Shown here: positions 47,240 to 58,909 of the stretch, one piece after another | Position numbering within the stretch: the first letter of the stretch is position 1 | Layout of the letters: each line of letters begins with the position of its first letter | Assembly (NCBI GenBank): GCA_022661535.1 | Contig: JAKULF010000004.1 | Coordinates: forward strand, 4,836,001 to 4,900,000 | Length of the DNA stretch: 64,000 nucleotides | Direction of reading: 5' to 3' | Origin: Eutypa lata | Taxonomy: Eukaryota > Ascomycota > Sordariomycetes > Xylariales > Diatrypaceae | The notes under the pieces: model-generated | The model's database searches: none | What the model saw: the letters and a program-made list of their open reading frames with translations, nothing else | What the model was told of the DNA's origin: nothing | Position numbers and translations under genes: made by a program

Positions 47240-48170
47240 TTGAGGAGTATAGTGTGGGGTGGCGGTAGAAATGAGACGAAGAGGTGCTACGTAATATGCA
47301 TGCATGCTCCCTGGACGCCAAGACCTGTCAGCATAGCATTCTTTCTACATACTAAGACAAGAACAGGCGGGGAAGGATAAAACAAAATCAGCGCACGGAT
47401 TTTCATTCTTTAATTGTTATATACCAACCAGTCTAGATGCATATATCTCTTTTACAGCATGGATCGAGGCATTCGGTTAGAGGCCGACTACCAGAGCCGG
47501 GCTTATAGAGGGGAGGAAGAACCAAAAAAGGGGGGGGAATAGACTTGGGGAAAGCTGAACGATCGAGGCACGTACCTCAGGGTAAACCTGGGCTGATTAC
47601 GGCAGCGGCAGCGGCAGCGTAATTGAATATGTGGTCGTTCCTGGCATTTTCCCAGACAGGTGTTTATATACCCGGGGAGGTTCAGCGCTTAATAATACAT
47701 ATAACTATATGAGAAAGTACATACGTAATACATAATGACCTTGAACTCAACATATACCGAATACGATGAATTCGCCTGGCACTATGGAATTTAATACAAG
47801 ACAGTTGCTTTTTCAAGGTAATACTTTTTGTTATACACTTGTTTCGGTCTATCTACTGCTCTCTCTTTTTTTAATACGCCTGTCCGCGGAGCTACACGGA
47901 TTTTTCCTAGTAGACCACCTGTTTTAACCATCGTTACATTCATTCGTAATACCCCTGACTGAAGTTAGAGCAGCGCAGCGCAGCGCATAGGTAAGTAAAC
48001 ATGCTGGTGCTTCCATCGGTCGTCCAAGTCAGTCAATCCGATTTTAGACCAGTACCCATCCATCCATCCATCCATCCATTCATGCAATCGATCCAACCCC
48101 CATTCTGCTCTGACCGGCCACTAGTTACATGACCTCCTCGGCCGTCTGTTTTCCTAAGCCGGGAACATAT
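47240..48170. other. Intergenic between convergent genes, with a (CATC)n tract
   Basis: 3' flanks of the phosphotransferase (plus) and Swp1 (minus). No gene recognised. CATC/ATCC tetramer repeats occupy about 48055-48080. Confidence 0.5.
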
Positions 48171-48174
48171 TACC

Positions 48175-48450
48175 TTATCTCTCGCCGGCCAGGCGTCGGC
48201 TCTGCACCTCGCCCAGGGCCCTGGTGCCGCTCAGGAAGGAAACCAGACCCACGGCGCCCATGAGGGGCAGGACCTGGAATAGGTTCCAGCCGACGTAGTA
48301 CAGGAAGAAGACGCCCTCCATGGCGACGACGGAGCCGAAGAACACGATGTGCGAGATGGGCGCCTTGCCGAGGGCCGTCGATAGGTGGGTTAGGTTGGCG
48401 TCAAGTGCGAACCACTGTGTGTATAGGTAATCGAATTAGCTTAGTACCCA

Positions 48451-48484
<34 letters not shown>

Positions 48485-49543
48485 CGCTCGACTATTTATG
48501 CATGGGTGCCCATATAGTCACCCAACTCGTCTATCGAAAGCACGGCAAGATCCTTAAAAGGATTAAGAGCGTAGATAGCTAGATTGAACACACCGGGACA
48601 GGAGGGAGGAAAAAGAAGACCAAAGGAGGGGAGAGAGAAAAGGGGGGGTGGACATACGCCAACAACAATACCAGGCACGGTGACGACGACGGCGAGCGCG
48701 AAGACCACGGACACGATCTTGGGCGGGGTCTTGTCGCCGGTCCGGAAGACGTGGTGGATCTCCTCGAGCTTGCCGTAGCGCAGGGGCTTCTCGTAGACGA
48801 GGGGCTTGACGTCTTCGGCGGCGCGCACCACCTCGATGTCGAAGACGGTTTTTTGGAAGCCGGCGGACGACGCGCCGAACGAGGCCAGCACCACGGAGGC
48901 CTGGAGGGGCTCCGGAGAGATGGCGAGCTGGATGGGGAGGTCGGCTTGTTTCTGTATGTGTGTGTGTACGTAGGAGGGTCTTTTGTTAGAATACACGGTA
49001 CACGCTGATAGGTAGGCAGTTTTTGGGGGGTTTTTTCTTCTTCCGGGTGAGCAAGTAAAACGTACGATCTCGACGACGGCCTTTCCATTGTCCTTGACCG
49101 TGAAAGGGAAGGGGGCCTCGAGGCCGCTCGCGGGTTCTCGCAGGACCAGGAAGGCCTGGTGCGGTCGCTTGGCCTTGCCGTTCTCCTTGGCCGTCAGGAG
49201 GACCTTCAATGGCTCGGAGCTGCCGAAGGAGACGGGCTCGGAGGCGGGAGACGTCTCGCTGAATCTATATGGTTGTGGGCGAAAGAAGAAAAGCTATTAG
49301 CTATTTTCTGTAATAGTTTGATTTTTGGCCGAAGGATATATCGTAGCAAAGAATTCTTCCGACTGATGTGCAGACCGAAGTTTTATGAGGTTTCAATTAA
49401 TTGAAAGAAACATACTTGATCACGTTCCGGTCGGCGGATTTCTTAGAGCCCACCACGACCGAGGCGTCGTCGAATCCCCATGACGAAGCCGCCTGGGCTG
49501 CGCCGGCGGCAGCCAGCAGGAGCAGGGAATGTAGGAATCGCAT
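48175..49543 (-). CDS. SWP1: Oligosaccharyltransferase subunit Swp1 / ribophorin II
   Basis: Exons 49543-49416, 49264-49066, 48951-48658 and 48414-48175, all phase checked, giving 286 residues. Starts with a signal peptide (MRFLHSLLLLAAAGAAQA) and SSWGFDDASVVVGSKKSADR. A luminal beta-rich region follows (SFGSSEPLKVLLTAKENGK, LVLREPASGLEAPFPFTVK, FDIEVVRAAEDVKPL). The conserved juxtamembrane block is KLEEIHHVFRTGDKTPPKIV, followed by three membrane helices (VVFALAVVVTVPGIVVGVW, FFGSVVAMEGVFFLYYVGW, VLPLMGAVGLVSFL). It is a non-catalytic subunit of the ER complex that transfers the N-glycan precursor to proteins. The third intron holds a (TA)n run (48454-48482). Confidence 0.93.
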
Positions 49544-49946
49544 TGTCGGTTGCCGTACGAAAATAAAGTTGATAATTTCGTGGGATCTAGCTTGGACAGG
49601 AATAATTGGCTCAAATCAGAGGAAAAGAGGCCGCTAAATGGCTTCAATGCTGGTGAGAAGCTGTCGCCGAAATTCGTAGGTAGGTACGCAGCAGCTACAT
49701 ACGTACGTCGTTAGGTAATTTCTTAGTGGTCGGTTTGGACACGACAGCTTGTTCCTCTGACGTTAGTCAAGGTGCAGGGGTTTGTCTCCGTGCTAAAGTT
49801 GGAGTAAATACTGTGTCTCCGTACTGTGCTTCTCTACCATGTAACTACCTAACCTACCTAGCCTAGGTAAGCTTCATCATCGAAACCACATTCGTAACGT
49901 TAGAGTTGACATGGTTCTACATAACGCTACATAATAATGCCTCTAT

Positions 49947-51995
49947 TTACTTGGAAGGCCATAATTTACCTGCCAACCTAATGACATTTCTAGGCGCCCA
50001 CGTTATCACGCGGTATGCCAAATACACCGTATCTACAGTAACATGGCCTGCCCCTTTGACGACATCTCCCGCGGCCCCCCGCGGATCCGTCATGCTCTTC
50101 TTCAGCGTCTCCAGGACCCAGTTGAAATCCGCGATAGCATCGTTGGCCATTCCGGCAATCGGATTGGCTCTCCTGTTCGGTGCTTGGCGAACCCCGGGTC
50201 GAGAGCCGGGGAACTTGGCCGCGCCTCTCTGTTTCCCTTCGAAGTCTTTTAGCGTGAGGAACTGGTCCTCATGACTCCTGCTCCGGACGCTCTCCTTTGC
50301 CAGTTTGCAGCGAAGACTCTCCTTCCCTTCCGTCGAGTTCTCATCCCACCAAATTTTGACTGTGTCGAACATGTATCGCTGGATGCTGTTCTTCTTCTTA
50401 GGAAAGGCCGGGTGGTGCATGATTTTCAGTATTTCGTTGATCGTCTTATCCGCATTCCTTCTAGGGTCGTCCCAACAATCAACCACTTGCTGGGTAACCC
50501 AATTCGTTGTAACCGTTGCAACAAGACCTGCTGGCCGATTGAGCACGTTGCTGAAGTGATCTTTGGAGAGATCTGAGTGACTTGGGTCTGATGCCGATCC
50601 TTCTTCATAAACTTCAGCTGACTGAGACTTGGCTGCTTCTTCGTCGACGCGGTCTTTCGCAGCCTTGAGAGCTTTTCGAAGCTCCTTAACCGATGATTCT
50701 ACCATGACAGCTAGATACTTGTAAACCAGCTGATTCGAGTAGTCCCCAATCTTCCCTCCGGATCTTTGCTCCTCGGCATTTTCCTCGCCTTCTTGTAGCC
50801 ATTTCGATATTCTATCGTGGAAATAAAACATCGGCTCGATGGTTTCCCAGAGAGAATTTGCATCTATTCCATCTCCGGGCACGTCTTCTGTCATCCCTTT
50901 TGCTTTGGAGAAGATTAGGCGTATGGTGTCCAGTTGCTGTGAGAGTGGGTTGTCTCCCTCAACGACCTTGTTTGCTGTGTCGATGGCAGTTTTCATGAAC
51001 TCGAATAGTTGCTCAAAAGCCATCCCTCCTATATTAAGTTTCTATTCATCGTAAGCTTTGACAGTTAGACTCTTCAGGGTTTATTCCACGCCTACATCTT
51101 CTAGCTCGCCTAATGAGCCTTTTGATTGCAATACCGCCATGTCGTCAGCTTCGCCTAGTAAGCTGTGAAAGATGTCAAGCATGCCAAATGTGCCTGTAAC
51201 GATCGGTCGGACCTTTCTTCCTCTTCCGTGCGGTACCTCGACTTCACAGGAGTCTCCGACAAACGCAAAGACACCATGTTCACCTAACTCATGCAAACAG
51301 AGCTCTGTAAAATTGCTATGGGCGGCAAAGTCTTCTAATGTATGAAGTGCAGCGCCCAGGTGTATGAAGGATTCTTTGCATGCGCTGGATTGATTCTTCT
51401 GCCGTCCCTTCCGTCCCAGTTCAATACACAACCTCAGCTGCTCCCGGATGTAATCAGCAGAAGTTGCCCATTCATGTCCGGAATTGGCTATGTAGTTTTT
51501 CATTCCCGTCTTGGGGTCGATCTCCAGTTCTTTCGGATCGACCGGTCCTCTCAGACGAGTATCGATATCCTTGGCATTATCCTGATAGCCTCTAGGATTG
51601 TCGATGTGCTCTACGTGTGTATAACAGCCAAGGCGTTCCGACGTGACTTCAAATTCATCCGTAGCAAAACCGAATTCTAAGAAACCCATGACCGAGACGA
51701 TTGCCCGTAAGGCCGGCTCGGGGATATTCTCGAGACATGTCGTGTCTATGACCTGAGAGAAATCCCGCAGCCAGTTGCCAAAGTATATCTGTTTGCGTTG
51801 CAGTTTTGTGAACCCGTGATGTGTGACGAAGCTTGACGGAAGGTACCTGAGCACCTCGATGATGTCGCCATGGCGCCAAACGAAGCCGTTAAAATCGCTG
51901 TTTGGCGGCACCTCACCAGCTCCAAATGCTGCTGCGGGGCCGACGAATAGGATGCCTATGATCAGCACTATCAACAGCAACGAGACCTGAGACAT
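49947..51995 (-). CDS. HET-C domain protein (HET-C-like)
   Basis: Two open stretches join across a 54-nt intron (51095-51042; GTAGGC, CTAAC branch, AATAG): 51995-51096 and 51041-49947, 664 residues. The intron is divisible by three but contains stops, so it must be removed. The N-terminal signal peptide (MSQVSLLLIVLIIGILFVG) is followed by AFGAGEVPPNSDFNGFVWRH, YFGNWLRDFSQVID, EFEVTSERLGCYTHVEHIDN, RLRGPVDPKELEIDPKTGMK, LHTLEDFAAHSNFTELCLHE and PIVTGTFGMLDIFHSLLGEA, the HET-C core. The second part has EPMFYFHDRISKW as in family C-termini. In Neurospora, het-c alleles with different specificity segments cause heterokaryon incompatibility. Many fungi also keep divergent HET-C-like paralogues without a known role; this one is shorter than the classic protein and lacks its Gly-rich tail. 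Confidence 0.85.
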
Positions 51996-52004
51996 TTCGG
52001 AAAG

Positions 52005-52610
52005 TTTGATAGTCCACGATCAAACTTTGAAAAAGCAGGTAAAAATCGGCATCGAAAGTTTCGTTGATTAGGTAGGTAATTACTACTATGTTGTTTTTCA
52101 CTTTTGCTTTTGATTCCGATACATCCATACATACTTACCTACAAGGGCATGAGTCGCTAGCATTGATACCAATGACATAATTACTAGGTACCGGAGAAAA
52201 CACTCCGGCAAATTTTCAGACCGGCCCGGTTCTACTGTAGGTCAGGCCGCCAACCCCTTGCCACCCAAGTGTGCCGGCATATTATCATGTTGATACCCAA
52301 AATAAAGAATCATTAAAGGTCAAGATGTAGAGTTTCTGGTGCTTGTAGGCAGTCTATAAATTCTATATCGTAAAGTATTTTGAGATAACATCGTTCCGGG
52401 TTCTAGGTATATAGAAGCGTGCACAGTGTCACAAGTCAATCGTGAATTATTAATAAAGCAATGTCTAACCAAAATATGAAACCCCAAACGCCATATTCTA
52501 TGCTGACGCTACGTGATCACGTACACTATAATGCAATGCCGTCTGCTGTCCCGGTTCCAACTAGCCACCCCTCTTCCAACCGCCTAGGAGTCAAATCAAA
52601 TCAAATCATA
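52005..52610. other. Intergenic, no gene seen
   Basis: HET-C promoter side and the 3' flank of the M28 protein gene. Short frames only. Confidence 0.45.
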
Positions 52611-52615
52611 TCAAA

Positions 52616-53933
52616 TTACAATTCCGTCTTACTCCTATCATCAAGACGCTTCCCCACCGCAGCCGCCTCCGTATGTTCAATGATACCATCGAGCTCCATC
52701 CACTCGGCCACGAACGCGGTGACGATCCTTGCCCAGTCGTCGACGGCCGCCGGGTCCAGGTGGGCGCCGTCGTCCTCCATGCGGTGCCAGACGGGCGGGA
52801 ACGGCGTCGGGATGACGTGGAGCACGGGGACGCCGCGCGCCATGAAGGGCACGTGGTCATCCTGGACGTAGGCGCTCGTGAACTGGGAGGCCCGCTTGCC
52901 GCTGTCGGGGAGGAAGGGCCGCTTGGGGTTGGACTTGAGCTCGTCCAGCGCCCGCATCCGCGCCTCGATCTTCGCCATCCCCTGGTACGCCCAGTGCGTC
53001 GTCTCGAAGTACGAGGGCACGCGCGGGTCCGGGGCCCCGAGCAGGTCGAGCAGCACGAAGAGCTCGATCGCGTCGAGCGGGTTCTTGTAGGTCGAGAGCG
53101 CCGGGTGCAGCTCCGCTTCCCAGGCTTCGGCGAGTGCTCTGCATCGGTAGTTAGCTCCCGGTAATTAACATATCTGTCTGTATTAGCTAGAGGAGTAGCC
53201 CCTCCACTTGGACATACCTCGCACCGTAGAGAGAATCAGTAGCAGTCCAGCTAACCCAAGCCTCCTCCCCATCCAAAAACAAGATCTGCACACCCCTCTC
53301 CTCATCGAGCCCAAGCCCCACCATACCCGACGTCTCGAGGTCCTCCCACTTGCGCGTAAGCGCCTCGTCAACCGCCCTCGCAACATGCATCAGCATGGCG
53401 CAAGGCACCGCGCTATCGATCGCGCCAACGAAGCCCTCGGGGCGATACAAGCTATCGTAGTGGGCCACGAGCGCAAGACGAGCCACGTCACCACTACCAC
53501 TACCACTACCACCACCGCCGTCTTTCTCCTTCTCCTCCTTTTCTTTCACCATCCACGGCGGATCCCGCGTGAACACCATACTAGCAAAGGGCACGTCCAC
53601 GTCGCCCGTCGCCGGCGTCCTAGACGTCGAGTTGTGCCACCGCAGCGACCAGGCGGGGAGCTCGCGCGCGAAGAACCCGGCGATGTGGCGCTGCGCCGCC
53701 GCGGACCCGGCCGTCCCGGGGACCCGCGGGATCAGCAACGGGGCTAGGAGGGAACCCGTCTCCGCGTCGAAATCGAACCCGCCGCCCGGTACGCTGCGCA
53801 GCGCCAAGTCCGAGAGCTCCTCGTAGGCGGAGACACCGCTGAAGTTGAGGAGCACGCAGCAAACAATAGCGGGGAAGATCATAGTAAGGAACCGCCGGGC
53901 GCGCTGCGCCGAATTGTGCGCCACCGCCATCAT
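52616..53933 (-). CDS. Glutaminyl-peptide cyclotransferase-like M28 family protein
   Basis: Exons 53933-53218 and 53138-52616 (79-nt intron GTATGT..GCAG), giving 412 residues. A second ATG follows at once (53930). A basic start and a hydrophobic segment (MIFPAIVCCVLLNFSGVSA) indicate secretion or a membrane anchor. The zinc-site pattern of secreted glutaminyl cyclases is present: LVAHYDSLY (Asp), FLDGEEAWVSWTATDSLYGA (Glu), YVQDDHVPFMARGVPVLHVI (His), with PTPFPPVWHRMEDDGAHLD near the end. An acidic loop rich in Lys, Glu, Gly and Ser (VKEKEEKEKD then G/S repeats) is unusual and lies before LVAHYDS. The family forms N-terminal pyroglutamate on peptides; yeast-like fungi have related aminopeptidases, so the exact reaction is inferred. 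Confidence 0.87.
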
Positions 53934-53944
53934 CGTTCGTCACT

Positions 53945-56900
53945 TAGGTACGTTACCCTTTTTGCGTTTCGTGTTTCTGGGACGGTAAGTACCTAATGAA
54001 GGGGGCGAAGACGTCACCTGACTGACTGACTGACTAGGTCCGCTTTCTTACGTCGCGCAATAACATTCGATCGCAGGGTGTAATCACAGTCAATGTATCA
54101 AAAAGGTTAAAAGTAAAAATGAAAAATGAAAAATGTCACGATAGTTACTGAACAATCTGTCCACCTGAAGTTGGACTTCTAGTGTAAAACATCCTGACTG
54201 GCTAAAAGACCCTTGCATTCAGGGGTGCCGCCGCTGCAGGGACGTGCCGATCCAACCAGCCTAATGTGTGAAGTACCGGGTACCTATGTACCTGAAGCCG
54301 GGATAGTGGGGCCATCAGGATACATGTATGTGAGTAGTACATTTATGCATTTTGAAAGCGGGCACGTCGAGGACTTTTGTAACTATAATATATTGTACAT
54401 AGTATCATCAGTTACTATGACTTTCTACAATATAGAGTTATAGGCGTGATCAATACTATAGCCAGCCGAGCCCCGTGCGGTAACTTCGAAGGGAGTAAAT
54501 TTCCTCGGCACGAACTCCATCCTATGCCACTGCATGTAGGCGTGTGCAGGAGAAATGTTCGGCAAATGAACAGGGTCATATCTATGTAGGGACCGTTAGA
54601 CCTTCGAGAATCATCTCATATTATCAAGTACGTGAATGTTGGGCGTATTCTCCCCCGTCGTCAAGTTATCACAACACAGGCGCAGAGAGTGTGGGACGGA
54701 GTAACTGGCTTTATTAGCCAGTGTTTTCGAGTTCTTCCTAGCACAGCTAGAACTATGTATCTACTCTTACAGGATCTCGGAATGAGCCCGTGGAGTATCA
54801 TGGGCCTTCTAGCATTTCAATGCACTGAATCCATATACACGCCGTATCGCAACGGACCTACTCCGAGGTTCGGCACCAGAGGCAGGAGTCTTACCATTCG
54901 TGAAATTCCTTACCACTCTTTGTCTCATCCCTGGCATTGACATGGAATCATCTTTAACCTCTCCTGCGAGCCTTTGGGTATGTTTGAGTGGTATCTTAAC
55001 GCAGTGATAATGTGCTTGCTTGGGCTAGGAGACTGGAGGGCCATTGCAAGAGTGTATGTTTGAATATACTAGACTGCTACGGTACAGCTTAGTAGTTACG
55101 TAGACTAGACCACTTCTCCATTGCCGGGGACTTAGAGAAATCTAGTCTTCAACTGATTCATGTGTGGTTCTGTAGGAAACTGTCTTACGTACGTAGTTAA
55201 TATAGACAGTTACGAAATATTATGGGCCAGATTATTTCAGATGCTGAGCATTATACATATGATGATCGTTCTTTGGTAGGAACCCCCCTTCATATGTATT
55301 GATCATTCTTCCTATTTGTGAGGTTTAGCAGTAGTAGAGAATGCCAGACACGAGCCCTACCAGCCAGAGAAATTACTCAAAAGATAAAGTGGAAGTTCCG
55401 TAAGGAGTTATCAGCTAAAGTTTAGTATCCGCGCCATTGGTTCGTTTAATGATTATCCTTTGGCCTTCAGTCTCATCTGTGCATATCCTTTGAAGTAACC
55501 TGTTTCAACGTCTTGCAGAGGGGTATGAGACCATATCAAAGATTGAAAGTCTATCTCTGGCCCCTGAATAGCTAGTCAGCCCCCTTGAATTTCACCGTCA
55601 TAGTTCTCTAGTGGTATGGCCCCTTCACACCATGACTCCTGACAACAGCCAGAAAAGTTGGAACTTCCCCGAGTTTGTCGTGGGCTCACTTACAGATGTA
55701 TCAAACTACGAGTAGGAGGCCCCATAACTCTACCCTGGTGTAGAGCACCGTGATTTACTGACTAACATGCCTAGCTTCGTTGCCCGTTCGTGGACCAAGT
55801 GGCTAATATGAAACTAACGGTTGCATTTATTCAAAGGGTATTATGACCAGTGTGGGAGATGAGTGTTGGGGCCATAGACATATATGTCCCTTTTCTCTTT
55901 AAGGAACATGTGTCCACCATCAGTAATTATAAATCGAATGAAGAGAACGAGACTACCTTCGGGATCAACTAGGTAGAAGGATCATCTTAAACCTATAACA
56001 AGTGGGTATTTTCTTCAGGTCTGAATATAAGGTTATTCGTGTATGCAGGTAGTCCAGGAGCGCCTGCTTTGATGGAGCATATCATGCGCGAACATCTGTA
56101 ACATATATAATTTGAGGCTTTACACGGTGTCGACGATAATCCGTACTTAAGCAGATTAAAAAGAAGTTATAATATGGCTGTTATCGACGAAAATTATTTG
56201 TGTCCAACTATCCAAGTATATTCTACACTAAGTATAACTATAGGTAGGTACTCTACTACGCTGTACCCAGAACGACATAGTAAACATTGCGACGGCGTGG
56301 AATCTACCCGAAATTTTAGGTTAAGGTTCAAGATGCCAAGTTATTGCAGACGACGGGTGTGCGAGAAGAAGCCTTATATTGGGTGTGAAATAACTAACTT
56401 AGAACTACGGAAGCCCGATGTTAACTGTTCTTTAAGTGGTTACCTGGGTAGGCAGATGAATAATGAAGCGAATATGATCTGATAGCGAAACATTTTGTCC
56501 TTGTCGGGTAGGTCGTGGTGGGGGGGCTACGATGCAGATGATGACAGGGATCTGTTAAGCGCATGTTACCTGTATGCACTCAATTTATTATTTGGGTAAA
56601 GATTTCAAGAAACACCCGATAGTAGTTAAGCCTGCTGATTGGTTTACTCTACGTAGTAAAACTTAAAAAAAGAAAGAAAAAAGGTGCAACTTGAAGGACC
56701 CTTGCATTCGCATACGTTGGCCGGTCTGCTGTCTGCTTGTCTGAACAATGGACCTATGACAGCCTGGTATTACCGCCCTGTGTTCTCAGTGAGTGTTTTC
56801 TTATTCCTTCGAATCGCCTTTGGAAGGCATTTAACCCTTCATGATGTTCCTGATTTAGCAAGATAGGGAGTCACACTGACTTGCATACTTACCTACCTGT

Positions 56901-57915
56901 ACTCAAAAGATTTTTGATGTTACAACTCACAATACCAACGAAGTTCGAAGCTGTTCTATCTAGACTTTATTAGGCCAATCTTCGAATGTCTCTGTTTTCA
57001 GAGGCTTGACTCCGATCCTCCGAATCCTTCATGCCTCTTATATGTATCCAACTAGGTCGTCCTTAGAGTTACATTAAAAGTTTCTATGCACATACCCTGT
57101 CTGTCTGCTTTTTTTCTGATCAATCATCTATTGATCCTAGTTAGCTTATTCCCTCTTCCTCGAGACACACTTGTTTGTCGGGAAGAGTGAGTACCAACAA
57201 ACTATTAGGGCTAGTTATAGTTACTCCTAGACCGACGATGAAAGCCTAGCCCCGGTCCAGTTCAGTGTCCAATGTTCAGTGTTCCGTGATCAATGATCCA
57301 CTCAACCAACTTCTTTCCTACCCGCTTATTCGGGTAGTTGTGATAGTTGGTCTGATTAGGTACTCAAGGTACTTATTCTCAGCTTGGCGCCCCTCTCTTT
57401 TATTTAGAGGCTTCCCCAATTTCCTAGCTACCTAACCTGACTGACTGCCCTGACTTACCTAAGTTATCTCTTACTGTAACTAAAATAACTATCCCCCTCC
57501 TGTCTGTCTTCATCTTCGAATTGTATGTATCCTCTTCTTTCCTTCCCTAGTTAGGTACCTAGATAAGCCGTTGTTCTCAACCAGCCCTTACACAAACGAA
57601 ACGAGGATTCCCTTCAACTCTGGACAATCTTGGTCAACATTGCGTGTTCTCAGTCGTCTCGCCTTGGCCTTGTCACTCTCTTTACTTCCAGGTTACTCCA
57701 TTCCCTGACCACAGTCTAGCGCCACTCTCAGACACCCGAATTACGAATCTGACTCGACTGAACCGAAACACCAATCCTCCATCTTCCACCACATTCCACT
57801 CGACTCGACTCGATTAAACACATTCGTCTACCGGCCTATTCGTCCGTTTAGGATCTAACTCTTCCATTTCGATTCAACCCTGAACATAAACCCAGACGTC
57901 TACTCGATCTTCTAT
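53945..57915. other. Large gene-poor spacer
   Basis: About 4 kb without a gene I can support. Short frames at 54213-54443, 54632-54940, 56174-56482 and 56684-56866 (all plus) are unrecognised; 54632-54940 (102 codons) is the only one of note. A CTGA tetramer run is at about 54018-54036. The last 500 bp are C/T-rich, a typical fungal promoter and leader for the next gene. Confidence 0.45.
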
Positions 57916-57920
57916 TCAAG

Positions 57921-58904
57921 ATGAAGGGCCGACCCGTCGATCAGCTCGTGTACGAGTGCATGTTCCCCAAGGCCCGGAGTACCGATCCTCAAAATTTCCA
58001 TTCTCTTCTTCACAGACACCTCATCCCCGAGGTTCGCCAAGAAGTACACTCCTTTTACGGCCACCTCAACACCCAGGAGGCTAAGTACCCCGGCTTAGAC
58101 TACTGTCATCGCATTCACCGCATTCGCTTGAGCCGATGGCCATGGCACCGCCGTCTCTTCCGAGCATTCGATTCCCTACGCTTAACCTCTACCGAAATCT
58201 CCGGTCTAACGAAGTGGGAAGGCACGAAGTGGGCTAAGGAACGGTTCGAGAGGGACTCTGGCATCACCATCCGAGATACCGCCTCTGATGAGGTTTCCGT
58301 CTGGATTGAGCCAGAGGATAGACCGAGGGTAGCACGCGCGACAATGAGGGCGGAGACGGAGCCAGTCGAAGATGACACAGCGGAGACGGCGGACGATGGC
58401 ATGGATGGGGAGGAAGACAGCGAAGGCGAGCTAGAGAGCATCGGTGTAGCCCTGAACGAGCGTCTCCGCGAACGAGCAGCACGTCGCGAAGCTGGCGACA
58501 CTTCAGAACCTCTCGACGAGGAATGGGAGCAGTGGCTCAAGAACGCCATCGACTCGGGCGAACTTCCCTTCCTGGCCGAGCAGATTCTGCAGCAATCGAA
58601 CGACGCCAATCAAATCCCACATGTCTTTTTCCCGCCGCAGATGTTGAGTGCAGCAAGAGCAGGCCATTGGCACGAGATCCCGGAATTCTTGCACGATATG
58701 CTCAGACGCACTATCGTTGGCGAAGTTCCTCACCGGAACTTGGACTCTTCCTCATCGGGGATGATTACCGACCGGCCCTTCGTGAGTAGTCCTAGTAATC
58801 TACGACGAGTCTACTCCGAACTACGTTTGCCAGTCGGCGACACCACCGCCACTAGCACTACCTCGGACGTACGTCTTCAGCGGACTGCCCAGCCGGGTGC
58901 GTAA
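57921..58904 (+). CDS. Conserved fungal protein of unknown function
   Basis: Single exon, 327 residues, with ATG 57921 (MKGRPVDQLVYECMFPKA) after a long pyrimidine-rich leader. The N-terminal ~110 residues are dense and helical (SLLHRHLIPEVRQEVHSFYG, YPGLDYCHRIHRIRLSRWPW, LRLTSTEISGLTKWEGTKWA) and give the impression of a conserved domain. The middle (about 145-190) is acidic and low in complexity. The next segment (EEWEQWLKNAIDSGELPFLA, VFFPPQMLSAARAGHWHEIP) is again ordered. The C-terminus is Ser/Thr-rich. There is no signal peptide, membrane helix or catalytic motif. I recall similar hypothetical proteins from other Sordariomycetes but cannot name a function. Confidence 0.78.
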   Translation: MKGRPVDQLVYECMFPKARSTDPQNFHSLLHRHLIPEVRQEVHSFYGHLNTQEAKYPGLDYCHRIHRIRLSRWPWHRRLFRAFDSLRLTSTEISGLTKWEGTKWAKERFERDSGITIRDTASDEVSVWIEPEDRPRVARATMRAETEPVEDDTAETADDGMDGEEDSEGELESIGVALNERLRERAARREAGDTSEPLDEEWEQWLKNAIDSGELPFLAEQILQQSNDANQIPHVFFPPQMLSAARAGHWHEIPEFLHDMLRRTIVGEVPHRNLDSSSSGMITDRPFVSSPSNLRRVYSELRLPVGDTTATSTTSDVRLQRTAQPGA

Positions 58905-58909
58905 CCTTA

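Noticed and set aside
54632..54940. 102-codon frame in the 4-kb spacer
   Set aside because: No domain, no codon bias, no signal peptide; chance length in normal-composition sequence.
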